Part shown: positions 1-9,383 of the stretch, piece by piece | Layout of the letters: each line of letters opens with the position of its first letter | Numbering within the stretch: position 1 is the stretch's first letter | DNA from: Agrypnia vestita | Taxonomy: Eukaryota; Arthropoda; Insecta; Trichoptera; Phryganeidae | Direction of reading: 5' to 3' | Assembly: GCA_016648135.1 (NCBI GenBank) | Contig: JADDOH010000146.1 | Location: 186,001-250,000 of the forward strand | DNA length: 64,000 nucleotides | The notes under the pieces: model-generated | Database searches by the model: none | What the model saw: only the letters and a program-made list of their open reading frames with translations | Told to the model about the DNA's origin: nothing | Made by a program: the position numbers and the translations under genes

Positions 1-499
1 CGGGGCCATATTCTTGGATTATGCCTTATTTTTTACTTTTATTAATCATAAGATAATACATTTTTAAATATATACATATCGCACCCAGTGTAGCCTTTTA
101 TACACATTTTAAAACAATGGGCTTTAAATTCTTTTGTCCACGTAATTTAAATAGTATTCTACACATTTAAAGATTATACTTTTCATATCAAAATGACAAA
201 AATTGTTTTCATATTCCCGAAAACAATCAATCACATTTTAAAGATTGAACTCGATATACAGAAATATACATCAAATGCAAATATATAACTTTTTTGGGTA
301 AAAAAAATAATTTAAAGTCACAAAGATTATCATTTGGTTATTAGTGAAGTAATTAAGCATAAAATTGTGACATTAATAAATCAAAAACATTTATTTTGGA
401 AAGGTGGTATACTTTTGATCACATATTTTCCAAGCTTTATTTTAAATATGGATATTTTGTAGGCCGCTTTACACTCTCATGACTTTATATTATGATGTG
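1..499. other. AT-rich stretch, nothing recognised
   Basis: No coding or repeat signature was recognised by eye. Short ORFs here are rich in I, K, Y and N, as expected by chance in AT-rich DNA. Confidence 0.5.
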
Positions 500-548
500 T
501 TTGAAATATCCGAGATTGATTGAATTCAATCATCTCGGATATTTCAAA
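500..548. repeat. Near-perfect 49-bp palindrome centred on GAATTC
   Basis: The arms TTTGAAATATCCGAGA and TCTCGGATATTTCAAA flank TTGATTGAATTCAATCA. Only one unpaired T breaks the symmetry. This is probably the core of a small foldback MITE. No target duplication was identified. Confidence 0.8.
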
Positions 549-639
549 TATCACAATCGAAAATTTAAGGCAATTAAAGGCGCCAAGGATATAATTTGTA
601 TTCCAGAGATATAATATCTTTTGTATTTCGAAATTAAAA

Positions 640-667
640 TATATAGATATATATATATATATATACA
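640..667. repeat. AT microsatellite
   Basis: A run of mostly alternating AT. It gives rise to a Tyr/Ile-rich ORF on the minus strand that is not a gene. Confidence 0.85.
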
Positions 668-1403
668 TTTTTTTTTTCATTGTATCTCACAAATAAAATC
701 AAATTCCAAATTCTACACAGCAGAAATAAACTTCAATTTATTTCAAGTACTTTTCTTCGAAAATGAGATCTTTTTATCGTTTGATAAAACCTTCCATTAA
801 GAAACTTTTCGACAAACAACAGCAAAAATGTTCCGTTAGTGAAATCGAGGAGGTACGCGTTTTTAAACTTGGCAAAACATATCCTTCCCTAAATTTGTTT
901 TGTAACCACGGCGCTGCCGCAAACCCGCCATCGTCCCCCGGGATCGTGCATAATAAGAAACGTATTTTTTTTACACACCTTCAGTTTTAAATATTTTTAA
1001 AAGTTTTGTTTTTCTAATATTTTTCCCAGCACAACACGCACATTTATGCGGGCAGGTCACTCTCATAGTCAAACTGAGGCGGTTATTTAATTATGATTTT
1101 TCAACACGCTGAATGACCAGAATCCGATTAAAGCTGAAATTAAATAGAATATTTCGTTCAAAGAATATAAATACCACTAGCTGGTGGGCCCGCACTCACC
1201 CGAGAAGATCAGTTTGGAACCTTATAGAACTTTCGGGAATCGTTTAGAACGTTCTCCTTCCAGAATTTTCTAGAGCTTTATCGAACATTTTGGAACATTC
1301 TAGACTCACCGACACACTCCGTCGCTCAGTTTGGAATCTTACAGAACATTCAGGAACCTTCTATAACGTTCTCGTGCCAGAAATTTCTAGAGCTTTATCG
1401 ACC

Positions 1404-1423
1404 GTTCTGGAACCTTCTTGAAT
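1404..1423. promoter_or_regulatory. Heat shock element, four perfect pentamers
   Basis: GTTCT, GGAAC, CTTCT and TGAAT lie head to tail without gaps: four consecutive nTTCn/nGAAn units. Three units are normally enough for HSF trimer binding. The site is inside the repeat array; binding is inferred only. Confidence 0.7.
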
Positions 1424-1464
1424 CAGAGACACACTCCGCCACAGTGTTTGGAACGTTATATAAC

Positions 1465-1489
1465 TTTCGGGAACCTTCTAGAACGTTCT
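1465..1489. promoter_or_regulatory. Heat shock element, five perfect pentamers
   Basis: TTTCG, GGAAC, CTTCT, AGAAC and GTTCT are contiguous, so all five 5-bp units fit nTTCn/nGAAn. This is a stronger match than the minimal three-unit site. No gene was recognised close by, so any function would be on transposon or readthrough transcription. Confidence 0.75.
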
Positions 1490-1609
1490 CCTTCCAGAAC
1501 TTTCCAAACCAAGTTTTTCCGGAACCTTCTCTTTTTTCAAAAGACTCACCGACACTCACGTCAGCTGGCTCATTCTGATATAATCTGGAGCATTTTCGGC
1601 CTTCCCATA

Positions 1610-1815
1610 ACAAAACAATGTGCTAGAAAGCACAAAAAAAAATTACACGGCTGGAAGTAGGGCGCGAATCTCGGTCGCGCCAGTGCCAGTGCGGAACGTT
1701 ATCAATGTTGCCACCACCGTATATCCGCGACCCGTCAAAAATATACTGCATAATAAAGTACTTAGCAAAGGCGCAAACCATTTTCCGTGTTTTTTCACGG
1801 GTGTACGGCTAGTTT
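1610..1815 (-). repeat. SINE family 3 relic
   Basis: The minus strand shares with the copies at 7.3 and 50.1 kb a GGCAACATTGATAACG-like segment, a cggctc-rich tRNA-like part and then TTTAATTT plus a T-run. It also has 'GCCTTTGCTAAG' and 'GACGGGTCGCGG', found in the 7.4-kb copy. The copies are strongly diverged. Confidence 0.5.
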
Positions 1816-2927
1816 GAATATTAATTTTGTGGAGATTATGACAAATATGTAAAAAAATGCCAAAAATATGAGAAAGATGTGAAAACCTGGGCGTAAAAGA
1901 ATATCTCCGTTTAAATAGTAAAAACTTTTCTGTATTTTAAAATCATATTACTGAAGTCAGTACACTTTCAATCAGGAAGATGTAGTAATGCCCATATTTT
2001 GGAAAAATTGAGGGTCCAAAATAGGTGGATTGCGATCTCTCGAGAAGCATCCATCAATTTATTTATTACATAGCCCGTGGAGAGAAAGACCCTGTAAAAA
2101 CCTTTTATGTCTGGATAGTGGATAGGCAGTAGGTCAACGGGACAAACAACAGGTTAACAGGATCATCAACTAGATTTACTTACCATTATTTAAATGCCAA
2201 ACTATTACCGTAAAACGGTGGCAGAGAATCAAAGATTCAAGGTTTATATTGCGGTCGTTTGACATGTTTAGGTATTGAAACCGTATGGATGTTTTAAAAT
2301 TTGATTTTCAGTCACAGCGCTATCAGGCAAGTGCCTTGTTGCCACGGAGGTCAATGATCTACTGATTATTCCTTGCGCGGTCGTAAATTGTGTAAGCTTT
2401 TTATTATAATTTTATTATAATTAGCTTTATGAGTGTTTTATAATATGTAGTACCACTATAAATTCAAGAGGAAAAAAAACAACAAAAAAACCTTCTAGAT
2501 ATTTTACGGCAATTTTATAAGGGCGCTAACAATGGCACAAAAACTTTACCATTGACTGGTGATGTGTAGATATAAAATATAATCTATATCCTATTCACGT
2601 TTTTTCCCGACTTGAAAGTGTTAGATTTCCCAGCCACCGTGTTGACATCCCATTGAGCCAGTGCTTAAGGCAGAGTGGCAGGAATGAGATGATATCTTAT
2701 ATATGAGACGCAGATCCACTGCGAAACTCTGTCGACAAACCGTAGGCGAACAAAAACGCAGGATTATATTTCAGTTCCATTATATACTGTATTTATCAAG
2801 CGTGCGAAATGTGAAAATTGTTTTTTTCCGATATATTTATTTGCTGTTAAGGAGACCACGTTCCATCCATGTCACGTAAATAGAGCTGACGTTCAACTGC
2901 AAGATACTACGATGACCTGGGCCAGTT
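1816..2927. other. No recognised feature
   Basis: Unique-looking AT-rich DNA. No ORF longer than background and no repeat shared with the rest of the window was noticed. Confidence 0.4.
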
Positions 2928-2935
2928 GTACGAAC

Positions 2936-3520
2936 TAGTGATGGGCCCGCTCTGTACTCACTACTACAATGTAGGGAGTACTCACTACTACATTACATTG
3001 AAGTGTACACTTCACACCTTTTGAAGTGTAGTGCACACTACAAACTACACACAGTATATACTTCAAATAGTACACTTCATTTCAAAGCGAACACTACAAA
3101 GTACACACACTTCAAAGTTATTGAAAGCACGAGCACATGCTTCAAATAGTACATTTTTTATGTGAAATTTTTGGGAAGTCGATGTAGATAAATGAAGAAA
3201 CAATCCCCCCCCCCTCCATGATTTGAAAAATTTTGGGATTGAATGAAGAAATCTGGTTGGCGACCTTTTTTTTTTAGGTCGCCAAATGTTACTCTGGAGA
3301 AAATATTTGTTTTAGATATTTTTTTCCGGCGACCTTTTTTTTGGGAAAAATATAATTACTTCACTTCAGTAATACTACAATTACTTCATTAGTACTAAAA
3401 TCACTCCACTTCATGTAGTTTTTACTACAAATGTAGTGTACACTTTGTAGTCTTCAAACTGGTGAACGTGTGTGTGTTGTACCTAGTCTTCATTTTGAAA
3501 TGTAGTTTTTCCCTTCGCTA
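2936..3520. mobile_element. Non-autonomous hAT element (MITE) with degenerate TSD
   Basis: The ends read TAGTGATGGG on the left and, inverted, TAGCGAAGGG on the right, typical of hAT ends of the TAG(A/T)GATGGG type. Flanks are GTACGAAC (2928-2935) and GTATGAAA (3521-3528), an 8-bp duplication matching at 6 of 8 positions. The interior carries many short CACTACA/TGTAGTG and ACTTCAAA/TTTGAAGT repeats near both ends, as expected of subterminal transposase-binding repeats. No transposase reading frame is present, so it would depend on a helper element. Confidence 0.7.
3259..3283. repeat. Hairpin GGCGACCT / AGGTCGCC inside the hAT element
   Basis: Perfect 8-bp stem separated by a T-run. A second GGCGACCT lies at about 3329, so the motif is repeated in the element. 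Confidence 0.7.
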
Positions 3521-4061
3521 GTATGAAATTGCCTTAAAGCGGGAGCGGGTCGACCAATCAGGAGTAAAAAACACAGCGGTAGCGTAGAACGGACAGACGC
3601 TGGTTCGGATCTGTCCCATCGTTTTACTTTACATACTATAAGATAGGTTTTGGCGTGTGTGTGTGCGCGAGGTTCAATGTGCGCGCAGCTCTAGGTAATA
3701 GAAGGGACGTGGATCACGGAAACAGGCCGCCGACAGGCTGAGCGGGCAGAAGGATTTGACCCCTTGAATAGTTTAGGCCATTAATACCGCTATAAATAGA
3801 TAATAGACGTATAGTCTATGGACGCGGTGTATTTTTTATAATCAAGCCTCCATCCAGTGAACCAAGACAAGTGTCTACCTATAATTAGACTTATCACACT
3901 TACTTAAAACAATTAACCATAATATTTATATCGCTTCCTGTAAATCTAAGATCTGTAATAAATCAGTGAATAAACACGAGTATCTCTTCTTGTATAACTC
4001 TTGTCTTTCTTACTAGCTTACCATACCTTCACACATCGAACACCAGAATACTACGTGGTAT

Positions 4062-4328
4062 ATTTACTTTCTTACCATCACGCCGTTTCCCCGTGAGGGT
4101 AAGCAGAGAGGATAGAGCACCACACTCTTCTGTCCTGACATACATTTCTCGCCTCATCCATATTCATATATCTTCACATGCAAGCTCGATGGCTTCTAAC
4201 GGAACCATATTCTAGTATCTGGTTAATCTGGTCGTACCACGTCTTATGCAGTCGCCCTCTGTTTCTGGCACCGTCAACACTTTCGTTATATGTTTTGCTT
4301 ACCATTATTTTCTCATTCATTCTCTGCC
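4062..4328 (-). pseudogene. RTE-type LINE 3' end (C-terminal relic)
   Basis: Read on the minus strand, this encodes fragments such as MNEKIMVSKTYNES, NRGRLHKTWYDQ and DRRVWCSILSAYP, ending just before CGGCGTGATGG. The same end occurs in the better copy at 37.1 kb, where the protein has GRPRKTWHDQ and DRRVWRSILSAYP. These residues are the C-terminal tail of an RTE-clade reverse transcriptase-endonuclease. The element is 5' truncated, has no intact frame and is followed directly by a SINE fragment. The clade call rests on this protein tail and on the short tandem-repeat 3' tails of its relatives. Confidence 0.75.
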
Positions 4329-4329
4329 C

Positions 4330-4478
4330 ATAGTAGTAGCCAAATATTTTTTCGTAAATTAGATTTTTCTGTATGTCTCTCTAATTGATTAATTAATTTG
4401 GTTTTAAAAATTTCACAGAAATTTGCTCTAAAAAATTACAACTTCACAAATATGAATGTGTTCTTGAATACAATACAT
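4330..4478 (+). repeat. SINE family 1, 3' tail fragment
   Basis: Begins at TAGTAGCCAAATATTTTTT and runs through the AATTGATTAAT block to the palindromic tail TTTCACAGAAATTTGCTCT and GTGTTCTTGAATAC. The same tail is found at 5.0, 12.6, 38.8 and 38.9 kb. Confidence 0.7.
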
Positions 4479-4576
4479 CTGTTGTATCAAATGTGAGTCC
4501 AAATAAAATGAATTAATCGGTTTATTCTGGCGTCCATCTAGCGGTAGTATTGCAAAGTAATTTGAACGGCTACACA

Positions 4577-4834
4577 TGAGTCGTATATTTCCAAACACCG
4601 CTAACTCCAAACCAAAGCAATTTACTGCAGGTCAAGTAACTTATACCTTATTGTGTGAGATGTTATTGCCTACACTGTTAGTTTATCTAGAAAGTTTGTT
4701 ATAAATGAAAACAATCTTTCTAGAAAAACTAACAGTGTAGGTAATAATATCTCACACAATAAGGTATGAATTGCTTGACCTGCTGTAAATTGTTTTGGTA
4801 TGGAATTAGCGGTGTCTGGAAATATACGACTCAT
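4577..4834. mobile_element. Long hairpin (foldback) element, ~118-bp arms
   Basis: Left arm 4577-4694 and right arm 4716-4834 are inverted copies, with a 21-nt loop. They start ATGAGTCGTATATTTCCA and end TGGAAATATACGACTCAT, with a few mismatches and single-base indels along the arms. There is no coding capacity. A transcript would fold into one long hairpin. It sits between a SINE tail and a full SINE. Confidence 0.85.
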
Positions 4835-4836
4835 AT

Positions 4837-5069
4837 AAGGTCAATATATTCACGGAAATATACAAGGCTCCTGTAGCTTAGTGGTTATAGCACCGGCCCC
4901 AGAAAGAAGGTGACCCGAGTTCGAATCCCGGTAGTAGCCAAATATTTTTTTGTGAATTAGATTTTTCTTTATGCCTCTGTAATTGATTAATAAATTTGGT
5001 CTTAAAAATTTCACAGAATTTTGTTCTGAAAAATTACAACTTCACAAATATGAATGTATTCTTGAATAC

Positions 5070-5075
<6 letters not shown>
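4837..5075 (+). repeat. SINE family 1, near full-length tRNA-derived copy
   Basis: The head contains a Pol III A box TAGCTTAGTGG (4874-4884) and B box GTTCGAATCCC (4919-4929), 45 bp apart, as in tRNA genes. The body has the shared CCAAATATTTTTT and AATTGATTAATAAATTTGG blocks, and the tail has the palindrome CAGAATTTTGTTCTG. The tRNA part does not fold as an intact tRNA and the body is joined to it, so this is a SINE, not a tRNA gene. Confidence 0.8.

Positions 5076-5096
<21 letters not shown>
5073..5096. repeat. AT microsatellite
   Basis: An alternating AT run at the SINE 3' end. Confidence 0.85.
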
Positions 5097-5100
<4 letters not shown>

Positions 5101-5371
5101 GATTATTTTCTAGGGTAACCCGCGTTTTGTAGTCTTGAGAAAGACTGTAAGTGTGTACCCAACGTTTTGGACAGATAGCACTGGCCATTTTCAGAGGGAT
5201 TTTCGCCTTGCATTTCGAGTTCTGTTTTGATTTGGTGGCAAGCACATCACTTCAGAATTCGAGATCCAAGTGAAAATGGCCAGTGCTATCTGTCCGAAAT
5301 GTTGGGTATATAATAACAGTCTTTCTCAAGACTTCAATATGCGGGTTACTCTACAAAATAATCCTTATCTT
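5097..5371. repeat. Inverted pair of a ~100-bp repeat (possible Penelope-type terminal repeat relic)
   Basis: Arms 5097-5196 and 5271-5371 are inverted copies around a 74-bp spacer. Read outward from the spacer each arm contains GAAAATGGCCAGTGCTATCTG, TCC, (G/C)AAA, then GTTGGGTA and CTTTCTCAAGACT. The order resembles the hammerhead-like motifs at 53.3 kb (CTGA..., stem, GAAA...), but the CUGANGA core is changed to CUGAAAA or GUGAAAA, so it would not be active. Confidence 0.65.
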
Positions 5372-5399
5372 TTACTCGCGAAAATCTTAATATTAACAC

Positions 5400-5425
5400 A
5401 CATATATATATATATATATATATTG
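5400..5425. repeat. TA microsatellite
   Basis: An alternating AT run. Confidence 0.85.
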
Positions 5426-5429
5426 TATT

Positions 5430-7200
5430 CGTCAATCCCAGGGGTTTTTGGAGAATAGGTTCCGCTTGTAATAATCATATCCATTACAATGACAGCCATT
5501 CAACCGTAAGTAATACACATTGATGTACCCACTTCCTGATGATAGGCGACCCTCGAGCTATTATGCACACAACCAACACCCCCATACCCCGGGCCTTGAC
5601 CGCACCAATATTATACAAGAAGGATGTTTTCCTCCGGAAACCAGAATTGTCGTCGGGCGTAGCGATTTTACAGAGGTCTAGGGGATGAAGACCCTATGGG
5701 AAGCCTTCTCGGGACTAAAGGAAGGTTGACTGATGAAACAAGGAAATTTTTAATATTTTTTATTATTTCCATCAAAAATACAAAATACGTCATTTATTAA
5801 AAAAATATTTATTTATTAATCGATATGCCACCCAAGTAAAATTTTTACAGCTATAGAATTCTAATTCGTATTTATTAAGTATTTTTAATGATTTTTCTTA
5901 TATTTGTTTACCTGTTTATTAGTAAATTAGTATTAATCTGTTTTTAAGTACCAATTTAGCATCGCAGCAGTAGGGGTAAGCAGAGGGGGTGGCGCGCCAC
6001 TAAGGCGCAACACTAAAATAAATTAGAATATAATGTTGTAATTGGTTATCACTTTGTGTATATTCATTGCAAATTAAACTCACTCGATCTAAATCACCAT
6101 ATTTTTTGTAATATCGACCGATTTCGGAACCCCCGTTTCTTCTTTAGGGTAAACTAAAAAATAAATATTACAAAATGTGGGCAATTAGATATATTTTTTT
6201 GGAATAAAATAATAATAAAATTCTTTAGTCGTCTTACGCCAGTCATTTTTAATAACATACTTGAATGTATATTTCTAGTTACTATAGTATTTATATTTCT
6301 CTATAAAGGCTTAAGCTTTCAAATTTACTGAGTTTTTATAGTGTTGAACACTATCAAACATTTGAATTCGCAATTTTAAAGATATTTTGTGATCTTTCAT
6401 ATATACCTATAGATGATGATACATAATAGTTTTTACTCTATTATTCATTGTTATTTTTTTTCGTATGTATACTTCTTAGGAATATATTTTATTTTATATT
6501 TCTCTTCAGTTTGCTGAATTCTTAATGCTTTATACGCAGTAACCCATGGGTTTATAAATTTTTCTAGTTTTTTTGTACCATGTACTCGAGGTAATTTGTA
6601 GCATGTTTCTTTTATATTATCATTTTTATGTATCATATTTAAAAAAATTCTTGTATATTGTTATTATTATGCATATTTTTATTAAAAATACTTTATACTA
6701 TATAAGAAATTAAACAAAATTATGTGTTTTTTTAATAGTATTTACATGGCGTTAGAATGAATGATAGATAAAAAATTTTACACGAAAAATTAATATCTAA
6801 GTTATTATGTATCAATGTGCCATGTGAATTTTTACAATTACTTTGACAAATTATCTGTATTTTAATCTTTTTTATTATTTTATTTACTTTAATTCGGTCA
6901 TCCAATAGGGAGACACGATCGCTTGATAAGATGAAATACAAAAAAATAGTTAAATTTCTCCCACAATTAAAGGATTGTTTTCTGTATATTTAGTTCGATT
7001 AGCATTGATCGTGAATTAATTTTTAAAATAAGAGATTATTGTTTGATATGAATTTTTAGAATAATTATCAATAGTAATATTTTGATTCTGATGAGTTGTG
7101 CTGCTTGTTATTTAAGTCCGTTAAATATTATATTGCGTTACTACCGTTTTTGCATTATGTACATTCGTTACTACTACATTCCTTATTTTTATGAGTAAAC
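5430..7200. other. No recognised feature
   Basis: AT-rich. A less AT-rich piece around 5500-5740 has no recognisable frame on either strand. Small ORFs at 6451-6636 and 6732-6941 look like chance. Confidence 0.4.
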
Positions 7201-7204
7201 ATAA

Positions 7205-7545
7205 AACTTCAATAGTTTTATAATGCCTTTATTTTAATAATCATTTTTATCAAACATAATGATTTTCTTGTCTGTCCTTCCATCCTTTCCCGTAACTTCG
7301 TGTAACGTCCATAATTTTGTTCGGATTCACGGCTAAAAAAAAAATTAAACGGCCGGAGATGGGGCTTGAGCCCCGGCCACCAACCCCGAATTGCCCGATT
7401 CACTCATGTTGCTATGGCAGCCTCTCCTTGGAGCGCCAAAAAGATGCTATAAATATATAGTTGGGCTTAGCAAAGACGCTAACCAAGGTACTGTCATTTT
7501 TGACGGGTCGCAGCTAGTACTTAAATAATGGCCGTCGCCCAAACG
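7205..7545 (-). repeat. SINE family 3 copy
   Basis: On the minus strand: GTCTTTGCTAAGC, a tRNA-like GGCCGGGGCTCAAGCCCC (a B-box-like GCTCAAGCCC), TTTAATTT plus a T-run, then a GTGAATCCGAACAAAAT block and a GGACAGACAAG tail. The same order occurs at 50.1 kb and, for the tail, at 45.6 kb. Confidence 0.6.
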
Positions 7546-7869
7546 TTCCTTTGGCGAAACGGCGCAGGCGAAAAGCTCCAAACCCTTACCGACGTGCACG
7601 CGCAGCATCTGGTTAGACGAGCTTTGGATAACGATAAGCAGGTGGCGGCGCCACCATGCTAGAGGTGGGCCTTTGTTTGTTTGTCCGCCTAGAAAGGTGT
7701 TTTGGTCATAAACAAAATCAATTAGCAGCAAATATAACATTGATAGCAAGTGGTAGGCAAGGATTTTATATGATTAGCTTTATTTCTTACTAGGTGTGTC
7801 GCAGCTTCGCCCGCGTGGAATTCAGTTTGAGACAATAAGAGTATCAGTGAAAATCAATATATTTAAATA

Positions 7870-7965
7870 TTCGCGGGTAAAAGATGAAGGATTATTTTCT
7901 AGGATATTTCTCAAGACTAAAATACGCGGGTTATCCGAGAAAATAATCCGCATATATATAGATAT
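7870..7965. repeat. Imperfect palindrome related to the 5.1-kb repeat
   Basis: GGATTATTTTCT and AGAAAATAATCC face each other, with CTCAAGACTAAAATACGCGGGTTA between; the latter block is shared with the 5.1-kb inverted pair. Confidence 0.55.
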
Positions 7966-8052
7966 AGAGAGAGAATATATAAGAGATAGATTATCTATAT
8001 ATTATATATATAGATATATGAGAGATCATTATATATATATATATAATATATA

Positions 8053-8099
<47 letters not shown>

Positions 8100-8130
8100 T
8101 ATATATAAATATATAATATAATCAATAGAT
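7958..8130. repeat. AT microsatellite with internal palindromes
   Basis: Runs of alternating AT broken by short GAGA and TAGATA variants. The plus-strand ORF through it is purely Ile/Tyr and not a gene. Confidence 0.9.
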
Positions 8131-8784
8131 GTTTATTATATAAAAAATATTAACGGATTATTTCTACGGGAGGAGTGTAATGAAATTTTATTTAAAATAT
8201 ACAATAATTGTTTCTGCTTATTTTGTTTTGTATGTAATCAAAACTCAATCAGTTAATTTTACTTTTTCAACACCATCCCCTCGGAAAATATAAAAGTAAA
8301 TATATAAACTTATTTAATGGAGTAAGTTGTCTCTCCGTACGAAGACCCGTGACGTCACGGGTTGCGGAAATTATTTTAATCTAGGTGGCAACCGTGAGCG
8401 AGAGGGCGACCATTTGCCGTGCGTGTTATTGTCCGGAGATTCTCAAAATGGCGCTCAGCAGATGTTTTGAATATGTTTTACTCTGAAAGAGCCCGACTGA
8501 ACTCCATCGAGGATGAACGTAATGGCTTGCAGTCCTTTTCATTCTCTGGCATCCGGTTTATTCAAAAACACCATTAATTCTAATAGGACCACCCAAACCA
8601 AAATAAAACACAAACGCAAATCGAATAAAAAAAGCCGTTAAGAGGACAATGAAAATTCATCAAGGACAGAATAATATGATAAGGCTCGCCATCGCCAGCC
8701 AACGATAGAACTCAATCTATACTGATGGCCTAGATGAAGGTCATCTTCGATGATGGTCATCTTAGTTATTTTTTATCACACTTA

Positions 8785-9315
8785 TAATAAACTTCACCTG
8801 TTTGTCTGGACGGATTCTTACTGTCGATATTTCACTCGCTTTCCAATCGAGCTAAAATTGTGTACACAGACGTATCAGATTCATTAATTAGTCAATTCAT
8901 GCATCACAATTAATTAATGAAAGTTTTATATGGGAAAATAGTTAATTAGGTCACCAAAAGATGGCGTTAGTTTCCTACCGCGGTGATTTTGTACGCTGGG
9001 TAATATTAAGACTAAAAAATAGAAAATTATATAACGTGATATAAAAAAAAACACTTTTATTTAAATGTACTAAAAAGTAAAAAAAAATCGGCCAAAAAAT
9101 TATTGCCTCACTCTCCAAATAAATGCATGGGCGCTTTCCCTCCATCAACAATCTATATCAATATCGTAAGCACCCACCTTTTACTTGGAGAGTGATAGAA
9201 AAAATTTTTGCCCGAATTTTTTTTTTACTTTTTCGTACATTTAAATATAAGTGCCGTTTAAAAAAAATTGTCGTGGTGTTTCATAAATATGTAGTTTTAT
9301 TATTTGTATTATAAT
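8785..9315 (+). repeat. Dispersed repeat family R4, copy 1
   Basis: Shared with 22.3-22.7 kb: CTGTTTGTCTGG, AATTAATTAATGAAAGTTTT, AGATGGCG, then GTGATTTTGTACGCTGGGTA and ATATTAAGACTAAAAA. In this copy an inverted repeat follows (CACTCTCCAAAT near 9110 against TTGGAGAGTGAT near 9185). No coding capacity. The class is unknown. Confidence 0.65.
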
Positions 9316-9369
9316 TATTGAATAGCTAGTCGTCGGTAGTAGCTGTTCGGGAGACCACCAGCTAGTCTT

Positions 9370-9383
9370 GTTTCCATGGAAAC
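9370..9383. promoter_or_regulatory. Perfect RFX X-box-like palindrome
   Basis: GTTTCCATGGAAAC fits the X-box RYYNYY-N2-RRNRAC exactly and is a perfect 14-bp palindrome. No gene start was recognised beside it. Palindromes of this length are expected a few times by chance in 64 kb. Confidence 0.4.

Larger units (their letters stand above)
1175..1572 (+). repeat. ~116-bp tandem repeat rich in heat-shock-element pentamers, array 1
   Basis: Units begin with CAGTTTGGAAC-like starts near 1210, 1327 and 1442, giving a period of about 116 bp. Each unit repeats the order 'GGAAC..TTATAGAAC', 'AACGTTCTCCTTCCAGAA', 'TCTAGAGCTTTATCGA', 'GACTCACCGACACACTCCG'. The array opens with ACTAGCTGGTGGGCCCGC, the same lead-in that opens the array at 17.2 kb, so both come from one dispersed element. 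The units are full of alternating nGAAn and nTTCn pentamers in 5-bp register, the definition of the heat-shock factor binding site. The family of the carrier element is unknown to me; a Helitron-like origin is possible but not shown. Confidence 0.85.

Noticed and set aside
763..990. 75-codon plus-strand ORF
   Set aside because: No family resemblance, no splice signals of note, composition like its surroundings.
4874..4940. Possible tRNA gene
   Set aside because: A and B boxes are present, but the arms do not pair as a tRNA and the body of SINE family 1 is attached.
5097..5371. Active hammerhead in the 5.1-kb inverted pair
   Set aside because: The CUGANGA core is changed in both arms and GAAA is lost in one; kept only as a possible relic.
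7796..8116. 106-codon plus-strand ORF ending in Ile/Tyr repeats
   Set aside because: Second half is an AT microsatellite and the first half is part of a repeat.
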